A stretch of DNA of 64,000 nt from CAZIKF01 sp964539825 (GCA_964539825.1 CAZIKF010000009.1:1-64000), one strand, 5' to 3'; counted from the stretch's first letter, positions 7,971 to 17,387 are shown. Notes: a model not told the origin generated them from the sequence alone. Numbers and translations: made by a program.

Positions 7971-10900
7971 TTCATTTCTTTCTTCATCGCCCTCTCCTGA
8001 CCAACCTACTTTTCCTATTTCTCTTAATTCTAGGAATTCAATCGCTGCGGAGCCTCCCGTTGGAAGCCTTTCCGGAAATGTCCTTTGGAGCCGTGATGGT
8101 TACTACCCAGTGGCCTGGTGTTATGGCTTCTGACGTAGAAGAGCAGATCACCATTCCCATGGAAGAGAAAATCGCGGAGGTGGATCACATTTTGAATATG
8201 ACCTCCATCTCAACCCAGAGTCTCTCTCAAATTCGCGTGAAGTTTAATGAGTCTCTCAGTGACGCCCAATATGAACAGCTCCATACCCAGGTTCAAAATA
8301 AAATCCAGGAGGTTCAAGAGCTGCCGCAAACTTCCAGACGTCCTCGCGCGGTTCTGATTCGTACCCAGGATTGGAGACCGGTGGTATCGATAGCTCTCAG
8401 CGGCGCGGTATCCGAGCAGAACTTGAAGAAATCAGCGATTCAAATTAAGCGCTGGTTGCAGTCGATGGATGGGATTCAAAAAGTAGATATTTCCGGGAAA
8501 CGGGAGGGAAGAGTATTCGTAAATTTGGAACTGGATAAACTTCGGGAACATCGAATTTCGCCTCAGGAAGTTTTTGGGGTTCTTGAACGTGCCCTTCCTC
8601 ATCATCCTGGTGGGGTGATGAATATAAATCCTGGCGGAATCCTGGTTCGAACAAGGGGTGAATTTCAATCCCTGTCCGAAATCATGGACTATCCAATCAG
8701 AGCTTTAAGCGGTGGGTCTATGGTTAGGATCTCAGACCTGGGCTCGGTAAGATTTGGCTTCGAGCAAGCGCTGGGATACCGCAAGCAAAAGGGAGAATTA
8801 GCCCTTGCTCTTAACATTCATAAGGAAACTTCCGCTAATGCCCTGGATCTGGTTCCGCAGATTCAAGAGAAGATCGAAGATCTCAAAGAAAAACTGCCCC
8901 CCGGTCTAAGGGTCACTTATTTCAATGACAGCACTACAACCATTCTTCGTAGGCTGGGAGTATTGGGCGGGTCCCTCTCCCTGGGGATTCTACTGGTATT
9001 TCTGGTCTTGTGGCATTTCCTTGGACTCAAGAACTCTCTTTTAGCTCTTTTGGGAATTCCCTTTAGTTTCCTCACCGGGTTTGTCTTCCTGGATTGGTTT
9101 GGAATCACCATTAATGAGATCTCCGTATTTTCTCTGATCCTGGTGTCAGGGATGGTTGTAGATGATGCGATTGTAATATTAGAAAATATGGTGGCCCATC
9201 TACAGCGTGGAAAGGAGCTGATTACAGCCGCCTATGACGGAGCCAAAGAAGTTTTTTTACCCGTAGCCGCAAGTACTTGTACCACCATTTGCGCGTTCCT
9301 GCCCATGGTTCTGATGACCGGGGAAGTTGGGCGCGTGATGGTCATCATTCCCATCACCGTTACCCTGATTCTTATTGCATCCCTGGTGGAAGCCTTTTTT
9401 ATTCTGCCGGGTCATTTCGCTGAGTTTTCTCAGATCGAAAATAAGCTGCGGGCAGGTTCACAGAGCGTGGATAAAACCCTGGAGTTCTGGCAGAAATTGG
9501 AGCTGAAACTGCGAGGCTTTTTGAACAGGGTTCTAAAGAAACCGTTTCGATCCCTGGGGTATGGCATCCCTATCTTGATCTTCCTTGCTACTTTACCCAT
9601 CACTACCGGCTTCTACCGTATAAAGGAAACCTTGTTTGTCGGAGATGTCACCACCCTTTGGGTTGATGTGGAATGTCTCTCTCAGTTAACCCTGGAGGAA
9701 ACCCTGGAAAAGGTAACCCCGGTGGAGGCGAGGGTCGTGGATTTATTAGGGGATGGGGTCGCGAATTTAACCACCTATGTAGGAGGCGGTCTCAATGAAG
9801 AATATCGCTTCCTCAGGGGTACAAACCTGGCTCAAATCACGGTGGACCTGAAGGAAGAATATACCCGTCGAAGGGAGGTTCGAGAGATCGTTGAAGATCT
9901 GGCCAGTCATCTGCATCCAGGAGATTATTCAAATATCCGGGAGATACGAGTACGCAAATTTCAGACTGGTCCGCCCGTGGGCAAGCCTGTTGCAAAACGG
10001 TGTTTCGCCGATACCCTGGAGAGTTTGCAGAGCTTTGGTGAGGAATTGGTAGAGCGAATCAAAGATGTCCCGGGTCTAAAAAATCCGGATCTAAGTCTTA
10101 AAGAAGGTCCCCCCAGGATTGACTTGGAAGTTTCAAATGCCGCGGCGGCTCGCTATGGATTAAGGCGTGATGAAGTGGGGCTGCAGGTTGCCATGGCCGT
10201 GGAGGGTGTTCCAGCGGGGGTTCTACATTGGGAGGGGGAGGAAGTGGATCTGAACGTACGTACCATCCAGCCAGCCCTCAAAGATTCATCCAACCTTGGA
10301 AATATTTGGATCATGCAGCCCGGAGGTGATGCGGTATTACTTTCAGAAATTGCTATGCAGAAGCCCGCAGCAACCTATGTTCGTAGAACACGGTTTAACC
10401 AGCAGGCATCCATATCAGTGTTTGCGGACTTAGATGATTCTTCCAGGGCTACACTCAGCGAGGTGAACAGGGCTGTAGACGAAATTATCACGGACTTGCT
10501 AAAGGACTATCCAGAGATCAAAGTTCAGGATGGGGTGGGAGAGGTGACTGAAACCCAAAAGTCTCTAGATTCCCTCAAGCGGGCTTTCTTTGTGGCGGCA
10601 TTGTTGATGTATTTGATCCTGGCTACGCAGTTCAATAGTATCCTGCAGCCTTTTATGATCCTTCTGGGCATCCCCTTTGCGTTTCTCGGGGTGCTTTTTG
10701 GTATGGGTGTCTATGATTTCCCGTTTACCATGGTGACCTACATCGCTATGATCGGATTGGCGGGAGTAGTAGTGAATGACACGATTGTCCTGTTAGATTT
10801 CTATAACCGGTATAGAAAAACTCATGATCCGATGGAGGCGGCCGTCGAAGCGGCAGTTCGACGCTTGAGGCCAATCTGTTTGACAACCATTACCACAATA

Positions 10901-11086
10901 TTGGGCTTGCTTCCGGTACTTCTTGGTTTCGGGGGCAGCTCTCTTTTATGGAGACCGATGGCGGTGGCGGTTTGTTTTGGGATCTTTTCTGCGACCGCTG
11001 TAACTCTATTTTTAGTACCTGCCATGGTGGTCAGTGTAGAGAGCTTGAAAAGACGCTTTAATTTTTCTGATGCTAAACTTCGGTGA
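7967..11086 (+). CDS. RND efflux transporter permease (AcrB/MexB-type)
   Basis: This 1039-residue proton-driven pump starts at a GTG overlapping the adaptor stop. The N-terminal membrane helix (about 8-28) is followed by the first porter domain (VTTQWPGVMASDVEEQIT). Helices 2-6 (about 325-475) carry the paired acidic residues of TM4 in GMVVDDAIVILEN (D399-D400), expected for proton relay. A second porter half and C-terminal helices (about 860-1030) follow, with VVNDTIVLLDFYNR mirroring the TM4 motif. Presence of the acid pair argues for an active pump. The substrate cannot be read from sequence. Confidence 0.93.
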   Translation: MIHFFLHRPLLTNLLFLFLLILGIQSLRSLPLEAFPEMSFGAVMVTTQWPGVMASDVEEQITIPMEEKIAEVDHILNMTSISTQSLSQIRVKFNESLSDAQYEQLHTQVQNKIQEVQELPQTSRRPRAVLIRTQDWRPVVSIALSGAVSEQNLKKSAIQIKRWLQSMDGIQKVDISGKREGRVFVNLELDKLREHRISPQEVFGVLERALPHHPGGVMNINPGGILVRTRGEFQSLSEIMDYPIRALSGGSMVRISDLGSVRFGFEQALGYRKQKGELALALNIHKETSANALDLVPQIQEKIEDLKEKLPPGLRVTYFNDSTTTILRRLGVLGGSLSLGILLVFLVLWHFLGLKNSLLALLGIPFSFLTGFVFLDWFGITINEISVFSLILVSGMVVDDAIVILENMVAHLQRGKELITAAYDGAKEVFLPVAASTCTTICAFLPMVLMTGEVGRVMVIIPITVTLILIASLVEAFFILPGHFAEFSQIENKLRAGSQSVDKTLEFWQKLELKLRGFLNRVLKKPFRSLGYGIPILIFLATLPITTGFYRIKETLFVGDVTTLWVDVECLSQLTLEETLEKVTPVEARVVDLLGDGVANLTTYVGGGLNEEYRFLRGTNLAQITVDLKEEYTRRREVREIVEDLASHLHPGDYSNIREIRVRKFQTGPPVGKPVAKRCFADTLESLQSFGEELVERIKDVPGLKNPDLSLKEGPPRIDLEVSNAAAARYGLRRDEVGLQVAMAVEGVPAGVLHWEGEEVDLNVRTIQPALKDSSNLGNIWIMQPGGDAVLLSEIAMQKPAATYVRRTRFNQQASISVFADLDDSSRATLSEVNRAVDEIITDLLKDYPEIKVQDGVGEVTETQKSLDSLKRAFFVAALLMYLILATQFNSILQPFMILLGIPFAFLGVLFGMGVYDFPFTMVTYIAMIGLAGVVVNDTIVLLDFYNRYRKTHDPMEAAVEAAVRRLRPICLTTITTILGLLPVLLGFGGSSLLWRPMAVAVCFGIFSATAVTLFLVPAMVVSVESLKRRFNFSDAKLR

Positions 11087-11176
11087 TGGGCTTTACAAAA
11101 GGGATTGCGCACCCTTATGATTAAGATAGCTTCATAGTTGTTAGTTCTAGATCTTTTCGATTTGGTATTTCGATTT

Positions 11177-11214
11177 TAAAAGCAGGTAGGGCCTCGCTTG
11201 CCTGCTTTTTTTTT
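11177..11214 (+). terminator. terminator of the RND operon
   Basis: AAAGCAGG and CCTGCTTT form a stem around a short GC-rich centre, followed by nine or more T. It ends about 130 nt after the pump stop codon. The reverse strand also forms the stem but has only a short T run, so it may also slow the convergent methyltransferase transcript. Confidence 0.8.
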
Positions 11215-11245
11215 AGCCTGGATTTCTGCGCTGACAAACTGTTTC

Positions 11246-12004
11246 TCAATGAGGGTCGACCAATAGAAGATAAGTCCCCTCCTTTTTCATCTCCTCTACG
11301 ATTTCAAGCTTCATAGGACTAAGAAGGAAAAGCTTCATCGACGCGATCATGATCTTGGAGAGCAAAATTCCTGCTCTGCGGTGTCTTAGCTGTGAGAATC
11401 CGGCATTCTTCTCAAATTCATTAAATTCCTGAATTTTTAGCAAGCGTCGAAGGATTGCTTTGAGCCGCTGAATCAAGACATACCAGGCGGGGTAATGAAT
11501 CCTTCCTATTTTATAGGGCAGATTCCCAAGATGTTCTCTGAATTCCGCGAAGTCAGGCGGGTCGCCATGAGATGTGTAGGTGGGCAGGGAAAAGAGAAGG
11601 GAATTAGTAGGCGTTTTCCAGGAAAAGAGTTCATTGAGGAATGCTGGGCGATCACGTTTGGCTACATGTTCGAGCACATCAAAACATAGGATCAAATCAA
11701 AGGATTGTCCTTTAAAGCCCCGAAAACTCCCGAGGGTATAAGTTTCTGCCCGAAGACCATTCTCTACCAGAGCAGAGACTAGAGGAAGGCTCCGATCAAG
11801 ACCTGACACATTGTTTCCAAGCCCCTCAAGGGCCTCCATCACATAACCGCTGCCGCAACCCACATCCAAAATTTTGTGATTAGTTGGAAGCGGATCCAGA
11901 AAAGTAAGGTACAGGGATCTTACCGGGATAGAGTGATACATCTTCTGCCCTGAAATTTTGTTCAGGGGAAGGGAAACAGATTGAGTTGTGAGTTTGAATT
12001 TCAT
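11246..12004 (-). CDS. class I SAM-dependent methyltransferase
   Basis: This 252-residue protein has motif I ILDVGCGSGYVMEAL (about 44-58), the acidic motif II GLDRSL, and FDLILCFDVLEHV (about 101-113), typical of Methyltransf_11/23-type small-molecule methyltransferases. The C-terminal half is basic and partly hydrophobic, which may mean membrane association or a lipid-like substrate. It is a single gene convergent with the RND operon and divergent from the 309-aa gene. The substrate is unknown. Confidence 0.8.
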   Translation of the reverse strand: MKFKLTTQSVSLPLNKISGQKMYHSIPVRSLYLTFLDPLPTNHKILDVGCGSGYVMEALEGLGNNVSGLDRSLPLVSALVENGLRAETYTLGSFRGFKGQSFDLILCFDVLEHVAKRDRPAFLNELFSWKTPTNSLLFSLPTYTSHGDPPDFAEFREHLGNLPYKIGRIHYPAWYVLIQRLKAILRRLLKIQEFNEFEKNAGFSQLRHRRAGILLSKIMIASMKLFLLSPMKLEIVEEMKKEGTYLLLVDPH

Positions 12005-12029
12005 TTATTTTCCAAAGAAAAAAAAGGGG

Positions 12030-12057
12030 ATTGACAAAATATAATCCTGAATTACAA
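12030..12057 (+). promoter_or_regulatory. sigma70-type promoter for the 309-aa secreted protein
   Basis: TTGACA (12030-12035) and TACAAT (12052-12057) are separated by 16 nt in an AT-rich region. This gives a leader of about 135 nt before the ATG at 12198. AAGGAG sits just before that ATG. Confidence 0.6.
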
Positions 12058-12197
12058 TCACGCGGTAATAAAACTATACAGAACTTTCCAAGACCCAAAA
12101 AAATAATCGTGAAAATCGAAAAATCGGGAAATGGGAGTCAATCAATAAATGAAAACGCCAATTATTGATTTCAATAATAAAAAATTTAAAGGAGTGA

Positions 12198-13127
12198 ATG
12201 AACATGGGTTGGTTTAAAAGACTTTTATTATTCTCTATTGTAAGTGTCAATTTTTCGAATGACATCGTACTGGAAGGAACATCTACGGGATACTTGAATC
12301 CTGGATGGGATCTGGTTGGACGGGACCTGATCGTGAAGGAAAAAAAGCCTTATATCCGCATTGATACACGCGGAAACTGCCGTTACGAATGGGAGCAGAA
12401 ATGTGAAACAGACTCCAATGGAAACACCAATTGCCATATGGTTCCTGAGTGGGTATGTGACTATCGCGCGGCTTTATTCAGCTTACCTACCGAGGTTCAG
12501 GTAAAGGGCAAAGATGTTCGCTATATTCATGGAGATCAAGATATCAAGATCGGTTACATGAAGAGTTTCCTCTGGTGGAAATGGGTTAAGACTGAAGAAT
12601 ATGTAGAAATCTTTTCCGATATCAACACCGCCAAACTTATTTTGAGGGGCCAGGAAACACTGAAGCAGCTTGATCAGTTTGAAAAACTCCACAAAGTTAA
12701 TCTGAAGAAAGACAATGAACTAGCCCTTCTCAATGACGCGCCGGTTGATCTTTCCCAGACCTATACGGTTGTGGGACCAAAGGGAACCGTCACCGTTTAT
12801 TATGATGGTCAAAACCGCACCCAGATTAAAGGCACTTATAAAGGTTCCCAATTTGACTCCAACGGACCCTCTACCATTCCTTTCAATGGTCGGTCTACCG
12901 GAGTTCATGATGGCAGTGCTTTTGTAAAGTTCAATAGTGACATGGTTACAGTTTCGCTGGTCAATCACCTGGACGCAGGTCAGGTCCCTATTGAGCATCA
13001 GCAAAAACTGGAAGAAATGTCCCCCGGATGTATTGTTAACGGAAAAATCCTGACGGCAGTGATCATGATTTTGCCTGAAGGGGTAGGAATCCCAGCAGCT
13101 TACAACGTTGTTGTTCCACTCCGCTAA
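12198..13127 (+). CDS. exported protein of unknown function with a four-Cys cluster
   Basis: This 309-residue protein has a basic N-terminus and hydrophobic stretch (about 7-20) that looks like a signal peptide. Residues about 55-82 hold four cysteines (CRYEWEQKC, then NCHMVPEWVC), likely two disulfides or a metal site. The rest is strand-rich and without a recognised domain; a fifth Cys is near residue 276. The gene is a clean single-gene unit with a consensus promoter, a strong ribosome site and a terminator 20 nt past its stop. This suggests high, independent expression. The second ATG at 12204 is an alternative start. Confidence 0.7.
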   Translation: MNMGWFKRLLLFSIVSVNFSNDIVLEGTSTGYLNPGWDLVGRDLIVKEKKPYIRIDTRGNCRYEWEQKCETDSNGNTNCHMVPEWVCDYRAALFSLPTEVQVKGKDVRYIHGDQDIKIGYMKSFLWWKWVKTEEYVEIFSDINTAKLILRGQETLKQLDQFEKLHKVNLKKDNELALLNDAPVDLSQTYTVVGPKGTVTVYYDGQNRTQIKGTYKGSQFDSNGPSTIPFNGRSTGVHDGSAFVKFNSDMVTVSLVNHLDAGQVPIEHQQKLEEMSPGCIVNGKILTAVIMILPEGVGIPAAYNVVVPLR

Positions 13128-13145
13128 ACTTTCAATTAATCAAAG

Positions 13146-13179
13146 AAAGCCTCCGGCCCCTGGGTCGGGGGCTTTTTTT
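13146..13179 (+). terminator. terminator of the 309-aa gene
   Basis: An AAAGCC / GGCTTT stem with an inner CCCC / GGGG pairing and a run of seven T ends about 50 nt after the stop codon. Confidence 0.8.
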
Positions 13180-13345
13180 ATTTCTATCATGCAAAAACCT
13201 CAATTTGCGCAGCGGACTTGTATGCCTATGAATTGGTTTTCAAAGTAGCGCTCATTTTGTGCTAATGGCTTGCTCTATGTGGGTCGAGGTGGGGTTAGGT
13301 AAGAACTGTTTCTGTGATCAATTCCTGTTCACACAGGAGGATGTA

Positions 13346-14032
13346 ATGGATTTAAAAAAACTGGAACCAGAAGAAAAACTTGATGAAGTTCAGAGAACTT
13401 TGCGGAACCTTTCTAAAGAGTTACAAATCGTAGTAAAACTCTTTGATTTGATGACCAAGTCTCCAGAAATGGTAACTCGGGGCCTCTTGCTGAAGGCAAA
13501 GCAAAAGGTTACCAGAATTTTTGACAAAGCCCGTGAAACGGAAAAGTCACTCAGAAGGGATGATTCCCTCGAAGAGTTGGCCAGTGATGTTGGCTCCATG
13601 CATCCAGTAATGATTCTTGATGAAGTTAGCCGGTCCTTTGAGCAGTTCATTCAAACACAATTGGCACTTTACGCTGATGATGTTACAACCCTGATGATCC
13701 CAGATAAGGACTTTGAATACGTATTGCGCACTCTATATAACAGTGCGGTAAGAACCCAAAAGGGATTGAACGCTAAAACCTGTGAAATTTCGCTGAGTTC
13801 AGCGGGAAAAAATATGGTCTTGAAGTTCAAAGACTTTGGAAAAAGCATTCCTGAGGAAGATATCGACCATTTGTTTGATGGAAGTTTGACCTCACAGGAT
13901 TATGCCGGAGGATATCCGTTCTATCGCATGAAGAGACTTCTAGAGAGAGCCCAGGGGCAAATTGAAGTGCTTTCCGGTAAAACAAAGTTCACAACCTTCA
14001 CCATTAAAATTCCGTTCTTGAAGGTTGGATAG
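13346..14032 (+). CDS. stand-alone, degenerate histidine-kinase-type ATPase domain protein
   Basis: Starting at the ATG at 13346 (AGGAGG five nt upstream) gives 228 residues; the longer upstream reading lacks a ribosome site. Residues 1-110 are helical, like a dimerisation coiled coil, but hold no H-box. Residues 124-225 follow the HATPase order: N-box-like YVLRTLYNSAVR with N132, a G1-like DFGKSI (163-168), then an F-like LFDGSLTS and a G2-like GGYPFYRMKRLL ending in TTFTIKIP. The G1 and G2 glycines are largely lost. It could be an inactive sensor or an anti-sigma or partner-switch protein. It is first in an apparent operon ending in murI. Confidence 0.65.
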   Translation: MDLKKLEPEEKLDEVQRTLRNLSKELQIVVKLFDLMTKSPEMVTRGLLLKAKQKVTRIFDKARETEKSLRRDDSLEELASDVGSMHPVMILDEVSRSFEQFIQTQLALYADDVTTLMIPDKDFEYVLRTLYNSAVRTQKGLNAKTCEISLSSAGKNMVLKFKDFGKSIPEEDIDHLFDGSLTSQDYAGGYPFYRMKRLLERAQGQIEVLSGKTKFTTFTIKIPFLKVG

Positions 14033-15148
14033 ATGGATAAAATTGAGGGAATTTCCATTCGGATTAGCGCGCTCTTACTGGTGAGTATTTCGTCCGCAAT
14101 AGCTCAAATTCCAACAAATTCAATCGTTGAACTTACGCGAAATTCTCATCATCCGCCAACCCAGGTTCAAGGTAAGACTTTGATTTTCATCCCACAAAAA
14201 GAAAATCAAATTGAAAAGACCAGGGCTCAGGAGCGGACAAAAAAGATGGCGCCTCTGAACCTGGTTCAAAGAAAGGGTCTTAACAGGATTCTGGATGAAG
14301 CGAATTCTTTCACCGATGAAATCTTGCTGCTGGCCCGGGATTTAAGGGCACCCCGGAGTACTCCAGAAATCAAGATGGAAGATTCTCCTTCTGATCAACT
14401 ACCCGCCAAGAGAGCCCGCAGAGCAATGAAATCCATTCCGAAATTTAAAGATACTGTGAGAATTCCAAGGGCGAAAAAGGAAGTAGATCCTCGCTATCTG
14501 GCTCCAACAAGTCCTTATGTGAAGAGGACACTAAGTGGAGCTATACCGGGTAGCAAACGCGATACCCGTTTGCAGGCTCATGACCAAAATAATCTCAATC
14601 CAGATGGGCAAAGGGGAAGGTCGATTCCTGGCCGGGTCGGCAATCCGGACAAACCAAGTGCTCCCTTGCATAAATCCGAAGTTGAAATGGAAGGTAATAT
14701 CAGAAACCAGTTTACTCAAAAAATACCTTCAATTTTCAGAAGGCGGCCAACTAAGCAAGGGACAATAGGACCTGAAACTTCCTATCGACGAGTCTCTGAG
14801 GGGCTCGAACTGGTACACCATAAAACCCTGGAATTGAATCCCCTGAGTGACCTGAAACCTAATGATCCTGGGCTGACGGAAATTCGACGCACACCGGCGG
14901 GATTCATGGATCTACCTGAATCTGTCTTTCAGGAAGGAAATCCCAGGGCTAAGGAGCCTGAAGAATTTGAACCGGGCTATAAGTACCCGCCGTCCAAAGC
15001 TGCAAAACTTCCCACCTTTACGAGGCGTTTGCAGGTTGTCAGTAGGCGTAAAAGTTCACGAAAGTTCAGCGAAAGAACCCAGACTCAAAGAAAGAGAGTA
15101 ACCACCGCAAGCCGCCGCAAAACCCGGCGTCCGTTGGCAATCTTCTGA
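14033..15148 (+). CDS. basic, low-complexity exported protein of unknown function
   Basis: This 371-residue protein begins directly after the previous stop codon. A signal peptide is likely (about 10-25, cleaved after AIA-Q). The mature protein is rich in Pro, Arg and Lys, has no Cys and no predicted long hydrophobic part, and ends in a very basic tail (RRKSSRKF, RRKTRRPLAIF). It looks intrinsically disordered. A basic periplasmic tail could bind peptidoglycan, LPS or nucleic acid, but that is speculation. Confidence 0.6.
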   Translation: MDKIEGISIRISALLLVSISSAIAQIPTNSIVELTRNSHHPPTQVQGKTLIFIPQKENQIEKTRAQERTKKMAPLNLVQRKGLNRILDEANSFTDEILLLARDLRAPRSTPEIKMEDSPSDQLPAKRARRAMKSIPKFKDTVRIPRAKKEVDPRYLAPTSPYVKRTLSGAIPGSKRDTRLQAHDQNNLNPDGQRGRSIPGRVGNPDKPSAPLHKSEVEMEGNIRNQFTQKIPSIFRRRPTKQGTIGPETSYRRVSEGLELVHHKTLELNPLSDLKPNDPGLTEIRRTPAGFMDLPESVFQEGNPRAKEPEEFEPGYKYPPSKAAKLPTFTRRLQVVSRRKSSRKFSERTQTQRKRVTTASRRKTRRPLAIF

Positions 15149-15217
15149 ACCTGATTTCAATAGTTGAGCAGCAATAGGCTAAAATGAGTAGGCTTAGCGC
15201 CCGACTGGGTGATTCTT

Positions 15218-15679
15218 ATGAGGGAATGTCGTTACGTTTATCCCATTGATCGAGAAGTTTCCTTATGGCTTGGTGGGGGAACTCTCTGCATCACAGTTTT
15301 GATTCTAGCCCTGCTTGGCCTGGTTTGGACAGGTCTTGTTCTGGGGTCAGTCTGTTTTCTGCTCACCTACATTTTCCACCTGTCGCAGGCTGAAATAGTC
15401 TTTAGAGAGGATGGGGCTATTTTTTTACAGCGTGATGAAATCGTGTTTGTGCTCTCCTTGGAAGATTTACTCAGGATTGAACTTAGCACTGAGGGTTCTA
15501 CCCGTTGGATGAAATTTGTATTCCAAGAAGTGGAAATGGCTGATATTGATATTTCTGATCACTTTGATGATTTTTCCACTATTGAGGGTTGGATTATGAA
15601 ATCACCAGTCTCAGAGCGGCTCATCCACATCGAATCAGATCCGTCCGCTGACTCTGTTGCGCAGTTGGAGCGAGGATGA
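15218..15679 (+). CDS. small membrane protein with a PH-like cytoplasmic domain
   Basis: It has 153 residues from the ATG at 15218 (a GTG at 15209 is an alternative). Two adjacent hydrophobic segments (about 18-57) form a hairpin, followed by a strand-rich domain of about 95 residues that resembles the PH-like fold of small bacterial membrane proteins such as the YdbT/PH_9 type. It overlaps the next gene by 4 nt (ATGA). The function is unknown. Confidence 0.55.
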   Translation: MRECRYVYPIDREVSLWLGGGTLCITVLILALLGLVWTGLVLGSVCFLLTYIFHLSQAEIVFREDGAIFLQRDEIVFVLSLEDLLRIELSTEGSTRWMKFVFQEVEMADIDISDHFDDFSTIEGWIMKSPVSERLIHIESDPSADSVAQLERG

Positions 15680-16509
15680 CACTCAGGATCTTCCCCAATG
15701 AGGAAGAATGCCTTAAAGATCTGCGCTACCGGGCCAGGGGAGCCGAGATTGGTATCGTTCCCTGCACCATGCCGTTTCATTTAGGATCTCAACAGATGTT
15801 TGCCCGTGCAAGGAGTCACAATGACTGGGTGGTAGCGTTAGCTCTTCCACCCGAAGACATGGGTTTGGAGGGTTGGGGTAGTAGGCCCGCGGATCTATCC
15901 GAACAGGATCGAGAGATCCTCATTGAACACGGTGTTGATGCCTTCCTGAGATTGGAAAAGCACCATAGTGATTATTTTGAACTAACGGAGAAAAAACTAT
16001 TTTCGAACCTTGGCCTTGATGCGGACAGGGTCACTGAGATGTGCAGCCGATTTTTGAATCTCCTGTGTCGCTATGCCCCCAGAAGGCTATATCTCTATGA
16101 CCTGTACTATCGTGAATCCTTGGTAATTGAAGAGCTTGTGTCCGAATACTTCAAAGACCTGGAAGTCATTCACTGCCCCTTGCGAAGAGAATTGGGGGGT
16201 TTAGTTTCTTCCTCAGCCAATTTCCTTCTCACGGCTTCAGAAATAGAATCCTCGAAAGGCATTTTTGAAACTCTTCAAAGTAAATTCAATAACTGCATCG
16301 GACTTTCCTGTAAGCGAATTTCAAGACGCGTAGCAGATGCTCTTGAAGATCTGGAGTTTGAAAGTGTGAGAGTGTTTTTATGCGGCCCAAAAAATAATGA
16401 GAACGCTGAGACAATCGGTCGTCATACGAGAATTTTTGCCAGTGTAAAAATCAGGGACGTAGTTTTAGTGGACACTCATTCTCTAGAAATACCGGGAGAG
16501 CGGGATTGA
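15676..16509 (+). CDS. catalytically degraded pantothenate synthetase (PanC) homologue
   Basis: This 277-residue protein is collinear with PanC over its length. IGIVPCTMPFHLGS (25-38) matches the ATP-binding start, where the second His of the HxGH motif is Ser here (H35, S38). YLYDLYYRES (139-148) takes the place of FGEKD-x-QQL, losing the Lys and Gln. RRELGGLVSSSANFLL (170-185) matches R-x-x-DGLALSSRN-x-YL, with the Asp and final Arg lost. The C-terminal domain, ending in VVLVDT, is retained. The fold should be kept while pantoate adenylation is unlikely. It is coupled by 4-nt overlaps to its neighbours, ahead of murI. Confidence 0.7.
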   Translation: MTLRIFPNEEECLKDLRYRARGAEIGIVPCTMPFHLGSQQMFARARSHNDWVVALALPPEDMGLEGWGSRPADLSEQDREILIEHGVDAFLRLEKHHSDYFELTEKKLFSNLGLDADRVTEMCSRFLNLLCRYAPRRLYLYDLYYRESLVIEELVSEYFKDLEVIHCPLRRELGGLVSSSANFLLTASEIESSKGIFETLQSKFNNCIGLSCKRISRRVADALEDLEFESVRVFLCGPKNNENAETIGRHTRIFASVKIRDVVLVDTHSLEIPGERD

Positions 16510-17309
16510 TCGGGGTATTCGATTCGGGTTTCGGTGGCTTGTCGATTTTCCGTCGCATTCTTTCGACACTTCCCCAGTATGACTTCGTGTACCTGGGAGA
16601 CTCAAAGCGGGTTCCCTATGGGAATCGTTCTGAAGAGACGGTGGTGGAGTGGTCTAGAGAAGCAGTGGACTATCTCTTTAGCCGGGGTTGTGAGTTGGTA
16701 ATCATAGCCTGTCACACGGCATCTAATGTTGCTCTTAGAAATCTCCAGCAACACTACCTTCCTGAAAGCGGCTATTCGGATCGTAGAATCCTTGGGGTTA
16801 CCATTCCCATTGTAGAGGAGGTATGTACGCTTGCGCGGCACAGGGTAGGGGTAATGGCTACGAGGGGTACCTGTAAGTCCCTAAGGTTTGAAGAAGAAAT
16901 CCTCAGTCGCCGCAAGGATCTGAAAATATTTCATCAACCGGCTCCTCTTTTGGTGCCACTCATTGAAGAGGGATTTGTCAAAGGTTCCGAATGTACGAAG
17001 ATCCTAAAAAAGTATTTAATCCCATTGAAAAGAGAGCAAATTGATACCCTGGTTCTGGGCTGTACTCACTATCCCTTAATTCTTGAATTAGTGCGCCAAA
17101 AAGCAGGTAAAAATATTAAAGTTCCGGATACGGCCCAGGCTGTTGCGACAAAATTACACGATTATCTAGAGCGTCATGAGGACATGGCTGCAAGACTTTC
17201 TCAAAATTCTCAAAGAGTCTACCTTACGACCGACTCGGCACAATACTTTCAAGAAATGGGCAAGAAGTTTCTGGGAGAAGGGTTTCAGGCAGAAACGGTG
17301 GCTTTTTGA
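16506..17309 (+). CDS. murI: glutamate racemase
   Basis: This 267-residue protein starts at TTG overlapping the previous stop. IGVFDSGFGGLSI begins at residue 2. The two catalytic cysteines lie in IACHTASNVAL and LGCTHYPLI, with the Asp in GDSKRVPYG. It interconverts L- and D-glutamate to feed MurD in peptidoglycan synthesis. Size and motifs are normal. It is the last gene of the operon beginning at 13346, and only a weak hairpin follows. Confidence 0.93.
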   Translation: MIGVFDSGFGGLSIFRRILSTLPQYDFVYLGDSKRVPYGNRSEETVVEWSREAVDYLFSRGCELVIIACHTASNVALRNLQQHYLPESGYSDRRILGVTIPIVEEVCTLARHRVGVMATRGTCKSLRFEEEILSRRKDLKIFHQPAPLLVPLIEEGFVKGSECTKILKKYLIPLKREQIDTLVLGCTHYPLILELVRQKAGKNIKVPDTAQAVATKLHDYLERHEDMAARLSQNSQRVYLTTDSAQYFQEMGKKFLGEGFQAETVAF

Positions 17310-17387
17310 GTCTTTCATAGATCAGTCGTAATTACAGATGCGAACATTCTGGGAAGGGGTCCTTCCTAATGAAACCTGAATACGCCC

